From Mya arenaria (lineage: Eukaryota; Mollusca; Bivalvia; Myida; Myidae), in NCBI RefSeq assembly GCF_026914265.1, contig NC_069124.1, positions 56,511,589-56,575,588 of the forward strand: a DNA stretch of 64,000 nt, written 5' to 3'. The translations under genes and the position numbers were made by a program. Below the pieces are notes generated by a model, which made no database searches, was not told where the DNA came from, and saw nothing but the letters and a program-made list of their open reading frames with translations. Position 1 is the first letter of the stretch. Every line of letters begins with the position of its first letter. Of this stretch, positions 1 to 12,467 are shown piece after piece.

Positions 1-1445
1 TACACCAAAATCTTATAATCCTAGCATATCGATTGACGTATAAATGGTATCGACCTATTTCACCGCAAACGGCCATGTTGCATGAACTCGTTTTAACACC
101 TGGAATATATTTACAAAATTTTAGATAAATTCGCTCGATCTCTTTTGATTTTGAAAATCCCCATTATCTCAGACCCATGATTCAACGTGACCCCAACAGA
201 GGCGTCAAACAATTGACAAAGAACGCTAGGCTTAAAATTGTAATGCTTTGTATTATTTATAAGTACATAAAGAGCCTTTAGACCCTTCCCTGCTATTCTT
301 GGTTTAGAACAAAAGACCGGTGTAGTTAAAAACTGTTCCAAGGTAATTAAACTCATCAACTGTTTCAAGATATGTATTGCCATATGTATTGCCATTTTCA
401 CGTAAATTGCCCCTTTTCCGAAATACCATTATCGTTGTCTTTGCTTTGTTAACTTCTAGTCCCATTTCAAACAATAAACATGCAACAAATTTAAGCTTTT
501 TTGTAATTCATCAACAGTATTGCCAATAATTACCATATCGTCGGCAAATAACATTAGTATAACAGTGATATCATTTAAGGTAAGTCCGCTTACAGGACTA
601 TCTTCTAAAAATAGCTCAAGATCATCGACGAAAAGTGCGAATAAAATCGGGGACATCATTTCCCCTTGTTTAAGGCCAACCACACAATCAAAGTAATCAG
701 ACAACGAGCTACATTTTTTACACATGATTTCACATTTGCATACATATTCTTAACGATTCTAAGCATTTTCCCATCAATTCCTTCTCTAAAAGCTTTAGCC
801 AGAGGCTATGTAAACTGACACTATAAAAAGCACGTTTCATGTCAATAAAAGAGCAGTACAATATTTTCTTATCATGTAACAGTTTTTGCACAATTGCATT
901 TAATATAAAAATTGCATCTGTAGTAGACCCCTACGAAATCCAAATTGAGAATCGCTCAGTATATCATTATTTTCTGCCCAGTCAGTTACTCTTTTATTTA
1001 ATATTCCGGTAAAAAATCTTTGCAAAACAACTTACTAATGTAATCCCACGGTTATTACTTGGGTTGCTTAAATCGTTCTTTTTGTATACATGAACAATAA
1101 TGCCCTTAGACAACTCCAATGGAAAGTGACCCGAATTAAGAATAGCATTAAATAAATCAACTAGATGTGACGACGGAATATCAACTGCCTCGACAAAATA
1201 CTCATTTAATAATTGGTCATTATTAAATGCTCTCTGGGGTGATTACTACCTCTTTTATTTCTTCAGAAGTAATAGGATTATCTAGTTCTTCGAAGCTACA
1301 ATTAATATTTTCAAAATCATGGTTATTGCTAAAGTAGCTCGCTTCATGGTTTTCAGTTGAAGGTTTATCATTTTGCAATGATGAAAAGTAATTGTAGAAA
1401 GCATCCATAGAAACATTGTTATTTGTATGAGGGTTATTCATTAAA
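1..1445 (-). mobile_element. Decayed non-LTR retrotransposon (LINE) reverse transcriptase
   Basis: Reading the minus strand from about 1441 down to the left edge gives successive pieces of a LINE reverse transcriptase, broken by frameshifts and stops. Near 1100-1000 one reads YKKNDLSNPSNNRGITLVS (fingers region), then a QFGFRRG motif near 940. At 725-456 is a palm segment with GLKQGEMMSPILFALFVDDL followed by the catalytic LFADDM box and an ELQKSLNLLHVYC helix. The 401-111 stretch and the remaining bases read as the C-terminal region, and the element continues past base 1. Motif order and spacing are those of animal RTE/Jockey/CR1-type reverse transcriptases; I cannot choose the clade. Frames switch at least three times, so this copy is dead. 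The endonuclease domain is not visible upstream of 1445, so it is 5'-truncated. Confidence 0.85.
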
Positions 1446-2007
1446 CAGTGTCGTGTAATTTCTTAATGATATCTTTACAAATAAGAAATAAATTAAACAC
1501 GTGTCTGTAATTAAATCTCTGGTAACAAAATACAAATAATCACCACAAAGCCACAAGTGTTTAGATGATGTCAAACGGTTTGGCCTCCAAAACTATACTT
1601 TCAATTCATGTCACACTTCTGCGTTTGAATGCATATACCTTTTACCTACATTTGTTCTGTATTTAAATAACAGGCTTATTTCGAAAATATTACATAGCTT
1701 TTAAAACAGTACACTACATGTATGAACAGATGCATGTTTTGTACGACATTTCAGTGTAATCAACAATTAAAGGACTATAAAGGGAACTCAAGAACACCTG
1801 AAAACCCCAATCTGCTTCAATCCTCCAGTAAGTGATACATGTATGACAATTATCATGAACATTTATATGAAAAACTACAGAAACAAGCTCAAAAGCGAAA
1901 AGTTTAAACATAAACCCCCTTTAATGGCATAGGGTAAACGCCAAAGACATATAACACAAAAACAAAATATCACAAACAAGAAATATGGAACAGCAGCAAG
2001 TTCAATT
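1446..2007. other. Spacer between LINE relic and TRIM-like gene 3' end
   Basis: No coding, RNA or repeat signal was recognised. It probably holds the 3' flank of the minus-strand TRIM-like gene. Confidence 0.4.
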
Positions 2008-2013
2008 TTTAAT
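2008..2013 (-). promoter_or_regulatory. Possible polyadenylation signal of the TRIM-like gene
   Basis: ATTAAA on the minus strand, about 45 bases downstream of the stop codon at 2057. Placement is reasonable for a short 3' UTR, but such hexamers are frequent in AT-rich DNA. Confidence 0.3.
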
Positions 2014-2056
2014 CGAGTCACTTCATTAAAGAATTCCAGTTATAGCAACACATATA

Positions 2057-2921
2057 TCACTCCATGTGGTAGATACGGATGCCCGCATGTCTAGAGCCAA
2101 CAAATAACTTCTTTCTTTTGGCATCGTACGCAACACTTCTTGGTAGGAAACCATCAGTCGCTGGAACCAATTCCCGGTAAGCACCAATCTGTCCTGGTTT
2201 CAATTCTAGCACCGAATTCGACACACCGCCACACACTAATATGTGACCATCTTCACTGACGGTGATATCACGAGGATTGGCAAAGTCTTTCCAGATATTT
2301 AGAATTGTCCCTTCCAATGTCACATTGACAACACAATCGCTGACTGCATCGCCGATGTAAAGAGAGTTGTCATCCAGGTTAATGGCTAACGACAGTGGTG
2401 ACCGTAAAGCAGGGCATACATCGTCGTCAATATTGAGAATACGAACAAGAATACCCGTATCGGTGTAAAGTCGTACTTCACTGGTTGGGACACCATAGGA
2501 TATGACAAAGTTTGTTTCGATGTGTTCAATTGCGTGGCAGTCTTTTTCGACCAATAAAGCACGGTCGATGTGCAAACGTCCGCCTTCATTGACGTTAAAT
2601 ATTCTTACGTATCCACTCCTTGGACATGTAACTGCTATTAGGTTAGAAGCAACGCGCGCTACATCATTCACTTTTTCCTTACAGCATTTTTCATGAATGA
2701 CTATCATTTTATCAATATCCAAACACGCTACTTTCTCCCACTTTATGATAACAAGAAAATGGTTGTTGAGTAGTTTCATTTTTCGGACCTGTTGTATATC
2801 AACGTCTGTCGACTGTGTATTTGTATTGCTACTCAGAGATAAAAGGCTGTCGATTTGGAGTAGATTACCCAACATGTCAGATGTAATTGCCTTAGGTCGC
2901 ACTACAGGTTGGTATTCATAT
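2057..2921 (-). CDS. TRIM-like gene A, exon 2: NHL-type beta-propeller
   Basis: This is the 3' coding exon of the gene that starts at 17914. On the minus strand a good acceptor (TTTTACAG) precedes base 2921. The first base completes the split arginine codon left by exon 1 (CG + A), after which the frame stays open for 287 residues to a stop at 2057. The protein shows repeated beta-strand blades typical of NHL/six-bladed propellers, for example SGYVRIFNVNEGG, TSEVRLYTDTG, DNSLYIGDAVSDCVVNV, NPRDITVSEDGHILVCGG and the closing KKLFVGSRHAGIRIY. In TRIM proteins such propellers bind protein or RNA partners. The joined product would be 559 residues, the usual size of RING-less B-box/propeller proteins that are heavily expanded in bivalves. 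The open frame extends upstream to 2992, but that part is intronic. Confidence 0.8.
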
Positions 2922-3932
2922 CTGTAAAACATGAAATTTATATATGAATATAATAACGTAAATATACGCCGTAAGACATGTACTAAGCACACAACACAAT
3001 ATGTATTTTGTATATCCGAATAATGTTTAATCGGAATGTATTGAAATAAAGCGACTTTTAGTATTTCAGTTTTATATTACGCTTCGCTACCTCAACGATA
3101 ATATGAACTAAGGCGCTGCCTCTACGGGCTTGAAGTGTTATTGCCGGAATCGTAGTTCTTTTTTATGAAACACGTGTTCTACAATACATCACGGCCGGCA
3201 TATTTGGCCTCTCCGGCCATCAAGAACAACTAGCTGTTTTATATAGACAAGTCGAAAAACATTTCAGTACATGTTCTTTAAAATTAAGCACAGAGCCTTA
3301 ATTTATGAATATTCATGTGGCAAGGACGAAGAGGCTTTTTTGAATGTGCTTTTCAGCTGTATAATTATTTTGATATCAGGTCTACACTCCAGTTACCAGG
3401 AAACCATTTTTTGGAAGAAGTAAAAGATACAGACCATTATTTGTCCATGATTTAATGAATACTAGTATGATAATACAGGCATATCTCCATTGTTCGCCAT
3501 CATCCTTGCCACATACTTTGCATGATCTTTCAGTATTTTGATTAGTAATTAAGACCATAGTGAAAGAAATCGGCTAAGTAGTGTGAAGGAAATCATTCCT
3601 ATTACCAGATGTAAATCCTTATAAGTACTGGTCTTTCACACCTTCCATAAAGCAAGCAGTAAGTGTTTCACCGTTTATTTATGAGTCCTTAATTTACATA
3701 GATACACTATCTACATACATTTATAAACTAAAGCTATAAAATATGAGATAAATATGCACATGGCCATTGTAAATGAGTAATGTGATATTCATACAGTTAT
3801 GTTGCAGTAGACAAATTATTAATTATTATAAACAAGAACTAGGTAGCATATAATTATAATGAGGATAAAACATGAGCATTCAGCTGATACTGAAGACATT
3901 TTTAAAAAAAGTAAAAGATGAGTATATGGTCA

Positions 3933-4003
3933 CCTTAGTGCAAGAACTCAATATCTGCTTCTATATCTATATGCAGTTATTGAGTTATTGCACTAAGGTG
4001 ATT
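3933..4003. repeat. Imperfect hairpin, about 29 bp arms
   Basis: The left arm TCACCTTAGTGCAAGAACTC is mirrored by GAGTTATTGCACTAAGGTGA on the right with one or two mismatches and a loop of roughly 15 bases. It is a small foldback that could form a stem-loop transcript; no family assigned. Confidence 0.65.
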
Positions 4004-4940
4004 TATTATATTCTTGTAACAATAACATTCAATACTCATATTTGAAGATTTAACTTCAACGCTATCCATTTCATAAAATATGTCGATTTAACTGCAACAT
4101 CAGTAAAACATTCCTTTGACCAAATGCATGAGTATAATCCCTGATTAACAGTAAATAAAACAATTCATTTTAATATCACATGTCAAAAGTATTATCACAT
4201 TTGAAAAAAAAAACTATATTGTTTACACAAAAATAAAATAAAAATAAAGTAATAGTTAAGAAAAAATATGAATGCAATAAATTACCCATTGAGGTCAAAC
4301 ATAAGAACATTACTTAACTTTTATTAAAACTTCATTTTTTCAAACCAAAAGATTTAAGGGGTTTACTTCCATTTCAAAAACTAGTAACTAGTATTATTTT
4401 TTAAAGCACATTTCAATATCTGCAATATATTTCCATCACATAAGTGTTTTGTTTATAGTAAGTATAATTGTAGAATAAGTCTGTAATTAGAAAATGAATA
4501 TATAAAAAAGTAACAGAAAAAAATGCATGGATTTTTTTTAATTGAAAATGAAAACAAAAGTGAGCCTTACAATTTTCAACAAAAATGTTTTATCATTTGA
4601 ATGTGGAGGGCAACATAAGTGAATGAATACGTTAATGCTAAAATATTATTTAAGGCTTATACTAAAAATAACTGATAATCTATTGAAAAATAATGGATTG
4701 AAAGTAACTACATGGTCTTAATTAAGCAGTGTAATGTACATGTTTGTCAAGTTTAGAAGTTGTTAATAACTTTCATGTTTGTACATGAACTAAAGCAAGT
4801 ACTTTTTGCTTTTGATTGTTTTCCTTTAAAGCATTGATATATGATAAAGAAAAATCCACTAATTTGAGGTTTTCATTTCTGCACACACTTGATTATGGAG
4901 GAAAATATCAAAATGCCATAAAAGTTTTGCTGTTACTTCA

Positions 4941-5297
4941 AGCTGCACTCTCACAGATTTACTGTTTTGACAACTTTTTTATTATTCTTTGTCTTGGAAT
5001 TAGATTTTGTTTTTGTAAATATCTGCTTACCAGTGATGAAAGACTGCTGACAAAAGATCAGATCGCAGATTTTCATATTTCCATTCCAAATTTAATGTTT
5101 TATAACTTAAACTGTTACTAACGGTTTAATAAAAATCCATAAAACATCGTTTTTTGGACGGAAATATGAAAAGCTGCGATCTGATCTTTTGTCAGAAGTC
5201 TTTTATCATTGGTTTGCATATATTTATGCAAAAACTTGTTCTTTCAAAGTCAAAAAATAAAAAAGTTGTCAAAACGTTAATCTGTGAGAGTGCAGCT
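4941..5297. mobile_element. TTAA-flanked foldback MITE, copy 1
   Basis: The ends are AGCTGCACTCTCACAGATT and its reverse complement. The inner sequence is also self-complementary, with an AGATCAGATCGCAGATTTTC arm facing its complement around a TTACTAACGGTTTAA centre, so nearly the whole 357 bp folds on itself. The right flank is TTAA and the left flank TTCA, a slightly decayed TTAA target duplication. Related copies lie at 12049-12813, 16697-17022 and 34731-35072. It has no coding capacity; TTAA targets suggest mobilisation by a piggyBac-like transposase. Confidence 0.8.
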
Positions 5298-5500
5298 TTA
5301 ACATCAGATATCACAATAAATGGAAAAAAAACAGGTATCACACATGTCAGAAAATAAATTACATAAAAAGCTGTTTAATTTCTGATAAAAATAGGATAGA
5401 AACTCTATCGCTAAACAATGACAAAAACAGTGCTATTACTTTGATATAAAGTCTTCTTGATGTTTTTGTTCTGAGTAATATCCCAAAATATGACATTATA

Positions 5501-5590
5501 TAAATATTGCATGGCTTCCAGTGTGACAGTACAGTATTTACCCGAATGTTGACAATATGTACTGTCACACTGGAAGCCATGCAATATTTA
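5501..5590. repeat. Perfect 32 bp inverted repeat with 26 bp spacer
   Basis: The left arm 5501-5532 (TAAATATTGCATGGCTTCCA...) is exactly complementary to the right arm 5559-5590. Absence of any mismatch suggests recent origin or selection on the hairpin. Confidence 0.85.
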
Positions 5591-7711
5591 TTTTATTATA
5601 CCGAACACAGTTACATTAATGATTTATATACATATATAAGATTTTTACCATAACACAACTTTCAAGTTTAATCAATTCATTCTGTAATTATTGTTTGTCT
5701 ACATTAGCTGTCATTTTTTTGGAAATGTCGTTTAAAAATAAGGCATGCACCGGTTGTAACCAGATTCACAATACATTTTAATACATGTAAGCAATTTTCA
5801 TAGTTCCACAGGCAATGATTTTTCCAATTTTTACACTGAAAACTATCAGTTTTTGCAATACAGTGCCAAATTATGTTAAGCTCTATGCCACCTGTTTCTC
5901 CTATTTCATTCAACTTTCATAAAATATTGATACTTGAACAAAAGCACTCTTTTTTCTGTATTCACATTCGGATCTTGGTCAACGGGGGGCAGATAACTGT
6001 GGTCTTGAGCCTATTGAAGCAACATTTTTTCAGAAACACACTTCAAAACTCCTATAGTTCAGCTTCATGCTATATGCAGGCTATATGCAACACATACTGA
6101 AAGTTTAACAATGATATATTAAACACTAAATGAATGAGACAAGTATTAGCACCTGTGGTATTTTCATAAAAAAAGCAGAAACAGCCATTTCCCTCAAATG
6201 GTAAGCCACAAACCTTTTTAGAGCCATTATATCCTTATGCATTGGAATAATTTGACCAAGTAAAGTTTTCCTTGTAGCTTTCAATAGTGTCTATAGAACA
6301 GGCCACACAAAATGGCCTGCCTACTTTTTAAAGATTTTTTTCTAAGCAAAATAAGGTTTTTCCACTTCATCGGCTTAGTGTTTTATATAAAAAAAGACAA
6401 AGAGCCAAACTGAAATGCTTCAACTTGTCAAACTTGCTTTTCTGGTCCACTTATATACAAAGGTAACAGAACTGTTCAGTTTAACAAAAGAAATTTGGTG
6501 ATTATGTGTTTATAGACAGTCTAAACACTACAATATGCCAAATTGTATGCTTCTGGGACAAATGGCGCAACAAAGGAAATGGCAAAAAAAACACCAAAAC
6601 TGAAAGATTCATGACAACTGCTAGTGTTTTCATGTATGAGGTGGCTACATAATGTAGAAAATGCAGAGATAGCATTATTATGCCCATTTAAAAAAAAAAA
6701 TACTTTAAGTATCTGTTTTGAAGGCTAGATTTGGCATTATTTATTCAGAGTACAGCACATCACCATTGTCTATAAGTTGCTTATTTACACCTGATTTGCT
6801 ATAAATCTCACTCTTTGGAATCATTTACACATAAACAAGTACTACAGAAATGACTAACATCTTCATTCTTCTGAAATATTGGATTCAGAGCTGCATCTCC
6901 TGGATTCAGATTGCAGGACTACCGCCGGGGGGGGGGGGGAAGCCGCAGCTAACTGGAGCTTATTGGCACATCATGATCTGCAAGCAAGACACAAAAGCAA
7001 TGTTTTACACTAATAAAACTATATGCCACTACTGTTAAAAGTTTGAAAAAGGCCTGTAAACACTCATTTGAGGCATACACAATCTTTTATGAATCATGAA
7101 TGTGATAAATATGCAGAAAAGTTCATGAATTCAAGGATTTACAGGACAATTTTATGAAATATATAGTCTTTTGGACATTTTGCAATCAGTTTTTAACAAC
7201 TCAAAGGTTAATCTTATCTTAATGAGTATCCAGATGCATTTTGAAAGCATTAAAACCAGACATGCTTAGAATTTCTTCTTACTTGGAGCAGTATTCCATT
7301 CTCGGAAATCCTTGCCGAGAACCGGTATGGAAAACCACACGAGACCACATTTTGACCAGCACTGGTTCTTGTCCTTGAAAATTCCTCTGTGGCTGCAGCA
7401 ACCAGACTGGCTATTAATATAAGCAATAAATTAGGGTTTTTAAGACATTTATAATGAAATACGTTTTTTTTTAAATGCATGAAGGGAAAAGGCTCTAATC
7501 TTTATGAAAGCGACTCACTTTTTTATTTCTTTTGCCTTGAGAAATGGCAGGTTTTTGAATTATAACTGAATAAATGAATGAATATATATGAATTAATTAA
7601 TGAATTAATGAAAGGTGGCATTATTTCTTTAAAATAGGGGTCTCATTGTGTTGCTGTGATTGTTGAAGTAGATGTTTTCTTGTCCATAAGCTGAAAATCA
7701 TATGCACACTA

Positions 7712-7995
7712 ATGCACCAGTCAATTGTAACCACGGCCCCCTCAGGTCTGGGGGTAAACCGGGGAAGAGGGCCGTGTTTTTACTTTCCAGGTGGCCCCGC
7801 AGGACCGGGTGACCGCTGAAATTGGGCCTTATATAGAATCTCTGGGGTGCGGGGGCATTTGGCCGGGGCTTAACCATCAGTTTGTCCCCGTAGGCCGGGA
7901 TTTTACCCGAGGTTGGCTGGACCAAAAGTCAAAGTCCCGCCTATTCCCAGGACCGGCCGGGGGGGGGGGGGTGTGGTTACAATTGTCTGGTGCAT
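7712..7995 (+). mobile_element. GC-rich MITE with ATGCACCAG ends, copy 1
   Basis: A 284 bp block starts ATGCACCAGTCAATTGTAAC and ends with the complement (ATTGTCTGGTGCAT). Its interior is GGCCCC/CCGGGG-rich, standing out sharply from the AT-rich surroundings. Other copies are at 24816-24961 (partial), 32210-32515, 46454-46769 and 48772-49066. Small open frames inside are by-products of the base composition. The target duplication is unclear because TGCA at each end could be either terminus or target. Confidence 0.8.
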
Positions 7996-9013
7996 GAAGA
8001 AAACATCATGCTGCATCAAATGTGTAGTAAGTTTTGATTAATGTCTTATAGAATTTGCAATTAATGTAATGTTTGCTTAAAAGAGCAAACAAAATGCGAA
8101 TAGATGCACAATACAGACCAAAGACTAATACAAGTCAGCAGTTTCATTAGAAAATAATATTATTTATAGTTATCAAAGCAGCACCATAAATGCTTAACAA
8201 ACAACATGAAAGAAATTCATTAGGAATGGAACAAACAGTATTAATGGTCTAATATGACCAAACTTACTCACTTTATACTTCAGTTTGGATACAAATTTCC
8301 ATTATAAGATCTTGAAGTGCTAACAAATTTTAGCATGTCGGCATGTTGGCATACACCAAGTACAGCTCGGCCGAGTGGCGGGCGGGCTGTCTAGCTGGTT
8401 CATCATCGTTTCCTCCCGGGTCTGTTTAAAATAATAAGAAAGGAAAATAAATAACCGCCCAACAACAACTCAAACATACAATCATTGACACCCTTATAGC
8501 CTATAATACAACATACTCAATCAACACATTTCTGGCATACCAGTTTAAATTGATGGGATTCAATATCTATTTAAGAGCTGGCTTTAATTTCAAACAGTAA
8601 AAAATATATCAATATGTTTGAAACACTGAAAGATTGTTTTTATTGTTTATAAATGTCTATAAATCACCACAAAGCATATATATATAATAAAAATGTTTTG
8701 AATTTTGTTATGCCTATGCTTTACTATATTAGAGCTGGCATTGTAAATGTCTTGTTAATTTTACATGAACAATACTGCTTTTTTGTAATTCATATAGACT
8801 GTGTTTTAAGAACAAATTGAGAAGAAAATATTTCTCTACCATATTCTATCTCAAGTCAAAACAGCTGTTAGGAAGAGTAAATTGCACACCTACAAGCATG
8901 TTAAAAAACTTCTGAAAAATATTGCAAAAACGGCCACTGTTTTTGTGCTGAACTGATGACCCCGCATTTTCTGATTATATGCAGGAGAAAAAATGTTTTA
9001 TAAGCATTGCTTG

Positions 9014-9034
9014 TCGGGAGGGGAAACCCCTCCC
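9014..9034. repeat. GGGAGGGGAAACCCCTCCC palindrome, copy 1
   Basis: A near-perfect GC palindrome in the context TTGTCGGGAGGGG. The same palindrome with similar flanks recurs at about 14950-14970, pointing to an end of a dispersed element. A second palindrome (ACTGTCGGCTGCAAGCCGAC) follows at about 9080-9104. Confidence 0.6.
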
Positions 9035-9880
9035 GAACCCACCCCATTTTCAAAATTAATAACTTAACTGTCATTTTTAGACTGTCGGCTGCAAGCCGAC
9101 AGTCTTTAGAGAGTGGTAATTCAGAAACGCGACATATTGAACATGAATATATTAATACACACCACTTGCGTAGCAACAAAACTACTTATGTGGGGCGTCA
9201 AGTACCTGCTTAAGTGTATTTAACGCGTTATTGCCTTTTTTATGACAAACATTGCGTGTTACTCTTAGTATAGTTGTACCGTTGCAATTTGGTGAGTTTT
9301 ATTGAACAAAATAATGAAAAATAATGGAAGTATAGCATTTACATACGAAGTCATTTTACCCTACATCCAATAGTAAGCTACACCACATGTTTGCACCCCG
9401 TGTGACGTCACACATATCCCGGCATTCAAGACTGACCCGGCAAACCCCGGCAAATAACTTATTTTATGAATGAAAGCTATTAAGAAATAAATCATACGCG
9501 GTTAAAGAGTTCATGTCATGTAATATTTTGTGAAATAGCTTTTATGTTTCAAATGATTTTTTTCAGCAGCAATCGAACTATTGTATTTGTTTGAGTAAAT
9601 TATTTGGATTATACCTATCACAGTGTGTCAACGTTATGCCTTTTGTTGTTTTTGTATGGCGGCGATTATGCGGAAATGAAATTGAATGTTACTTCGAACA
9701 CGTTCTTCTACAAAATAACCGACCTGTATTTAGTGCTATTGCTTTAACATCAATCGAAGCAGAAATGGCATCAATGTATGCGTCTAAAAATGTTAAATTT
9801 AGATGGAGACAATCCAGAAATGAGCTGCCAGGAAGTGATCGATTTCGGACACGAAGGTACATGTACATTTGTCTGAAATA

Positions 9881-10612
9881 ATAGACGTGTTATACGGGAT
9901 TCTTCCAATCCCTAACGTCTAAACGGTTTTGTGCAAAAAGCGGGGGTGTTTGAAAAATATTGAAATTGTATTAAGTGAAGTATTTTATGGTTGAAATGGA
10001 TAATAAAGTAAAGATTTTGCAAAAAACAAGCATTTAATGCATTAAAACACATTATTCACCTTTTCATTAAAAGGAAAGTTGACTGACACAGACAAATATT
10101 ATGCCAAGTGGAACAACTTGACCCAATCGTAATAATTCGGCCACCTCCGACAAGCTTCGAGATAATACAATCGTAACAACTCGGCCTTGGCCGAACAATC
10201 TGAACACCTCAGCCAGTATCCAACAGGGATTGACTATCTCGAAGCTTACCGAAGATGGCGAGTTGTTACAATTGATGGCCGAAATGTTCCGATTGTTGTA
10301 AAATTGTGAACTGCAGCCTTGCAGGTGCCCTTCATGTATATTTTGTTATGTTTTGACAGAATGAAATGAAGAAAAAACCATCAAACTCATAATTATTTGC
10401 TTGATATTACTTTTTGGTTAGGGAATTTATATAAAATAACATTATCTGGTAATATTTCTTGTTTTTATGATATGTTATAGATGCAATATGCTTTAACCCG
10501 GAATCCCGATCGGAATAACTACCCACTTTTCGTACAAAACAATTTGAACGTGAAGGATTTGCTGTATCAAAAATCGTAAAAAAATCTGTCAACGTACAAT
10601 TATTTGGACTAG
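9881..10612 (+). repeat. Duplicated segment, copy 1 (with 0.2 kb insertion)
   Basis: Begins ATAGACGTGTTATACGGGAT and ends near ATTATTTGGACTAG. It matches 10802-11310 in order along its length, with shared blocks such as GCAGCCTTGCAGGTG and CCCGGAATCCC. Copy 1 carries an extra self-complementary insertion at about 10125-10305 (AATCGTAATAATTCGGCC against GGCCGAAATGTTCCGATT). It may be a dispersed element or a local duplication. Confidence 0.65.
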
Positions 10613-10680
10613 AAGGTACATCTAGCTGATCTACATCTCTTAGTCTAAATATTTGTACGTTGACGGACTCTTTTTACGAT
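10573..10680. repeat. Inverted repeat around ATTTGTACGTTGAC
   Basis: ATCGTAAAAAAATCTGTCAA at the left is mirrored by TTGACGGACTCTTTTTACGA at the right, with further pairing towards a GCTGATC centre. It is a foldback at the end of duplicated segment copy 1. Confidence 0.6.
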
Positions 10681-10801
10681 TAAAAAAAATGTATATATAC
10701 ATATATACTACAACATCTTCATGTTACTTTCAATTCAGAGTTGATTATTCACTAAAATTATTTCGCATTTTTAGTTGTGGTTTAACCTGAAACGTCTCAA
10801 A

Positions 10802-11310
10802 ATAGACGTGTTATATGGGATTCTTCCAATCCCTTACGTCTAATCGGGTTTGTGCAAAACAGGGTGGGGGGTGAAATATATTGAAATCGTAGTTATATAA
10901 GTATTATATGTTTGAAATAGATATTAAAGGTTTTATATTCGTATTTTAGTTATTACCATGTAAGTGCAAAGATTTTTTTCACAAAACAAGCATTTAATGC
11001 ATTTAAACACAACCATTTTACATCTATGTAAATCTATGCACCGCAGCCTTGCAGGTGATCTTCATTTATAACAGTTTATATCATTATGTTTTGACAGCAT
11101 GAAATGAAGAAAAACACTCATCAAATTCATAATAATTCGTCAGCTTTTATTTTTTGTGTACATAACTCATATTTTAGATATATATTATTATCTGACCCGG
11201 AATCCCAATCGGAATAGCTACCCACTTTTGGTACAAAAAAATTGTATGTGAAGGATATGCCATTTCAAAATTTGTAAAAAGATCAGTTAAGTTACTATTA
11301 TTTGGACTAG
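10802..11310 (+). repeat. Duplicated segment, copy 2
   Basis: The shorter counterpart of 9881-10612, lacking the internal insertion. The 5' hairpin GGGATTCTTCCAATCCC is kept in both copies. Confidence 0.65.
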
Positions 11311-11394
11311 TGCTTCAAGTGTTTGATTTATTGTCTCTATAATGTATAACGCACCTGTCAATTGTAGAGCCAAGCTAGGAGCTGCCTAAAAATC

Positions 11395-11480
11395 AGTTAC
11401 CCAGTTAGCTCAGTTTGACAGATCTCCATGCAAGTGTTCACATGGTCGTGGGTTCAAGCACCATACCAGTAGCATCTTTT
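11395..11480 (+). mobile_element. tRNA-like SINE head, degraded
   Basis: CCCAGTTAGCTCAGTTTGAC resembles a tRNA A-box region, and GGTCGTGGGTTCAAGCACC, 60 bases on, resembles a B-box/T-arm. It cannot fold as a full tRNA and is probably a tRNA-derived SINE relic. Confidence 0.5.
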
Positions 11481-12048
11481 CTCAAAGGTTTACTTAAGAA
11501 CCCATCATCCAGGAGTAAACAATTATGATTGTTTTATTAAATATTACAGGCCATGTTCTTTTGTAAACTTTCAGATTGAGAAGTGCCTGGATACAAGGCT
11601 AGTATTGTTAACATCATCTGATACAATCAACTGGAGCAAAGCTGACATTGCTGCCTGACCTGACTTAAAAATTGGATGGCAGTACATCAGACTAGAAGAT
11701 TACAAGTATTGAGGTGGACAAAATGAAACCTGAGCCTACCAAAGCTGACAGATTGCACAAGAAACACATAAATGCAGGTATTTACTGAGATATTGTAATT
11801 ATTTTTTGAAACTTCTCATTCATTTAGGAAGTTCAGTTGAAACAGAGTTGGCAAAAAAATGAACAAAGGTATATACATTTTGAATTCTAATTCAAATGAG
11901 AACTTTACTGGCCAGCACAGAATGGTTAAATGCTAGTCTACCAACATAATGTGCCTGGTTCGAATCAGTAAAGCTGATGAATGTACTGGTTGTGTAGCTA
12001 GGATGTGAGTAGGTCTGCACTTGGCTGATAATGCATATCATATGTTTA

Positions 12049-12467
12049 AGCTGCACTCTCACAGATTGTCTGTTTTACCAACTCGTTTTTCATTTCTTGG
12101 TCTTGTAATGAATTATTTTATGCGAATTTCTGAACACTGGACATAACAGACAACTGGAAAAAGGGGATCGCTGCTTTCTTATATTAATTCAGTCAAAAAA
12201 GACAACTGAAAATATTGGAACGCTGTTTTCTTATTTTAATACGGTCAAAAGATGATGTTCTGTGCCAAAAATCTCATTATTAGTAAAGCGTTAGTAATGC
12301 TTTTAACCATAAAACCAATAGTTACAAATGTAAATATAAAAAACATGATCTTATCTTTTGTCAGCCGTCTTATTTCATCAGTTTTCATACTGCTTTTCAT
12401 TAGCTTATTCCAAGCCAAAAAGTAAAAGAAGTTGTCAAAACCTTCAATCTGTGACTGAGAGTGCAGC
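12049..12467. mobile_element. TTAA foldback MITE, copy 2 (tandem with copy 3)
   Basis: Starts AGCTGCACTCTCACAGATTG and ends GAGAGTGCAGC. It has the same self-complementary layout as copy 1, with internal additions around 12120-12250. Its right end overlaps the left end of copy 3 in GTGCAGCACTC, so the two sit head-to-tail. Confidence 0.7.

Noticed and set aside
9591..9881. 96-codon plus-strand frame as a gene
   Set aside because: No recognised motif; its end meets the start of the duplicated segment, and there is no supporting exon.
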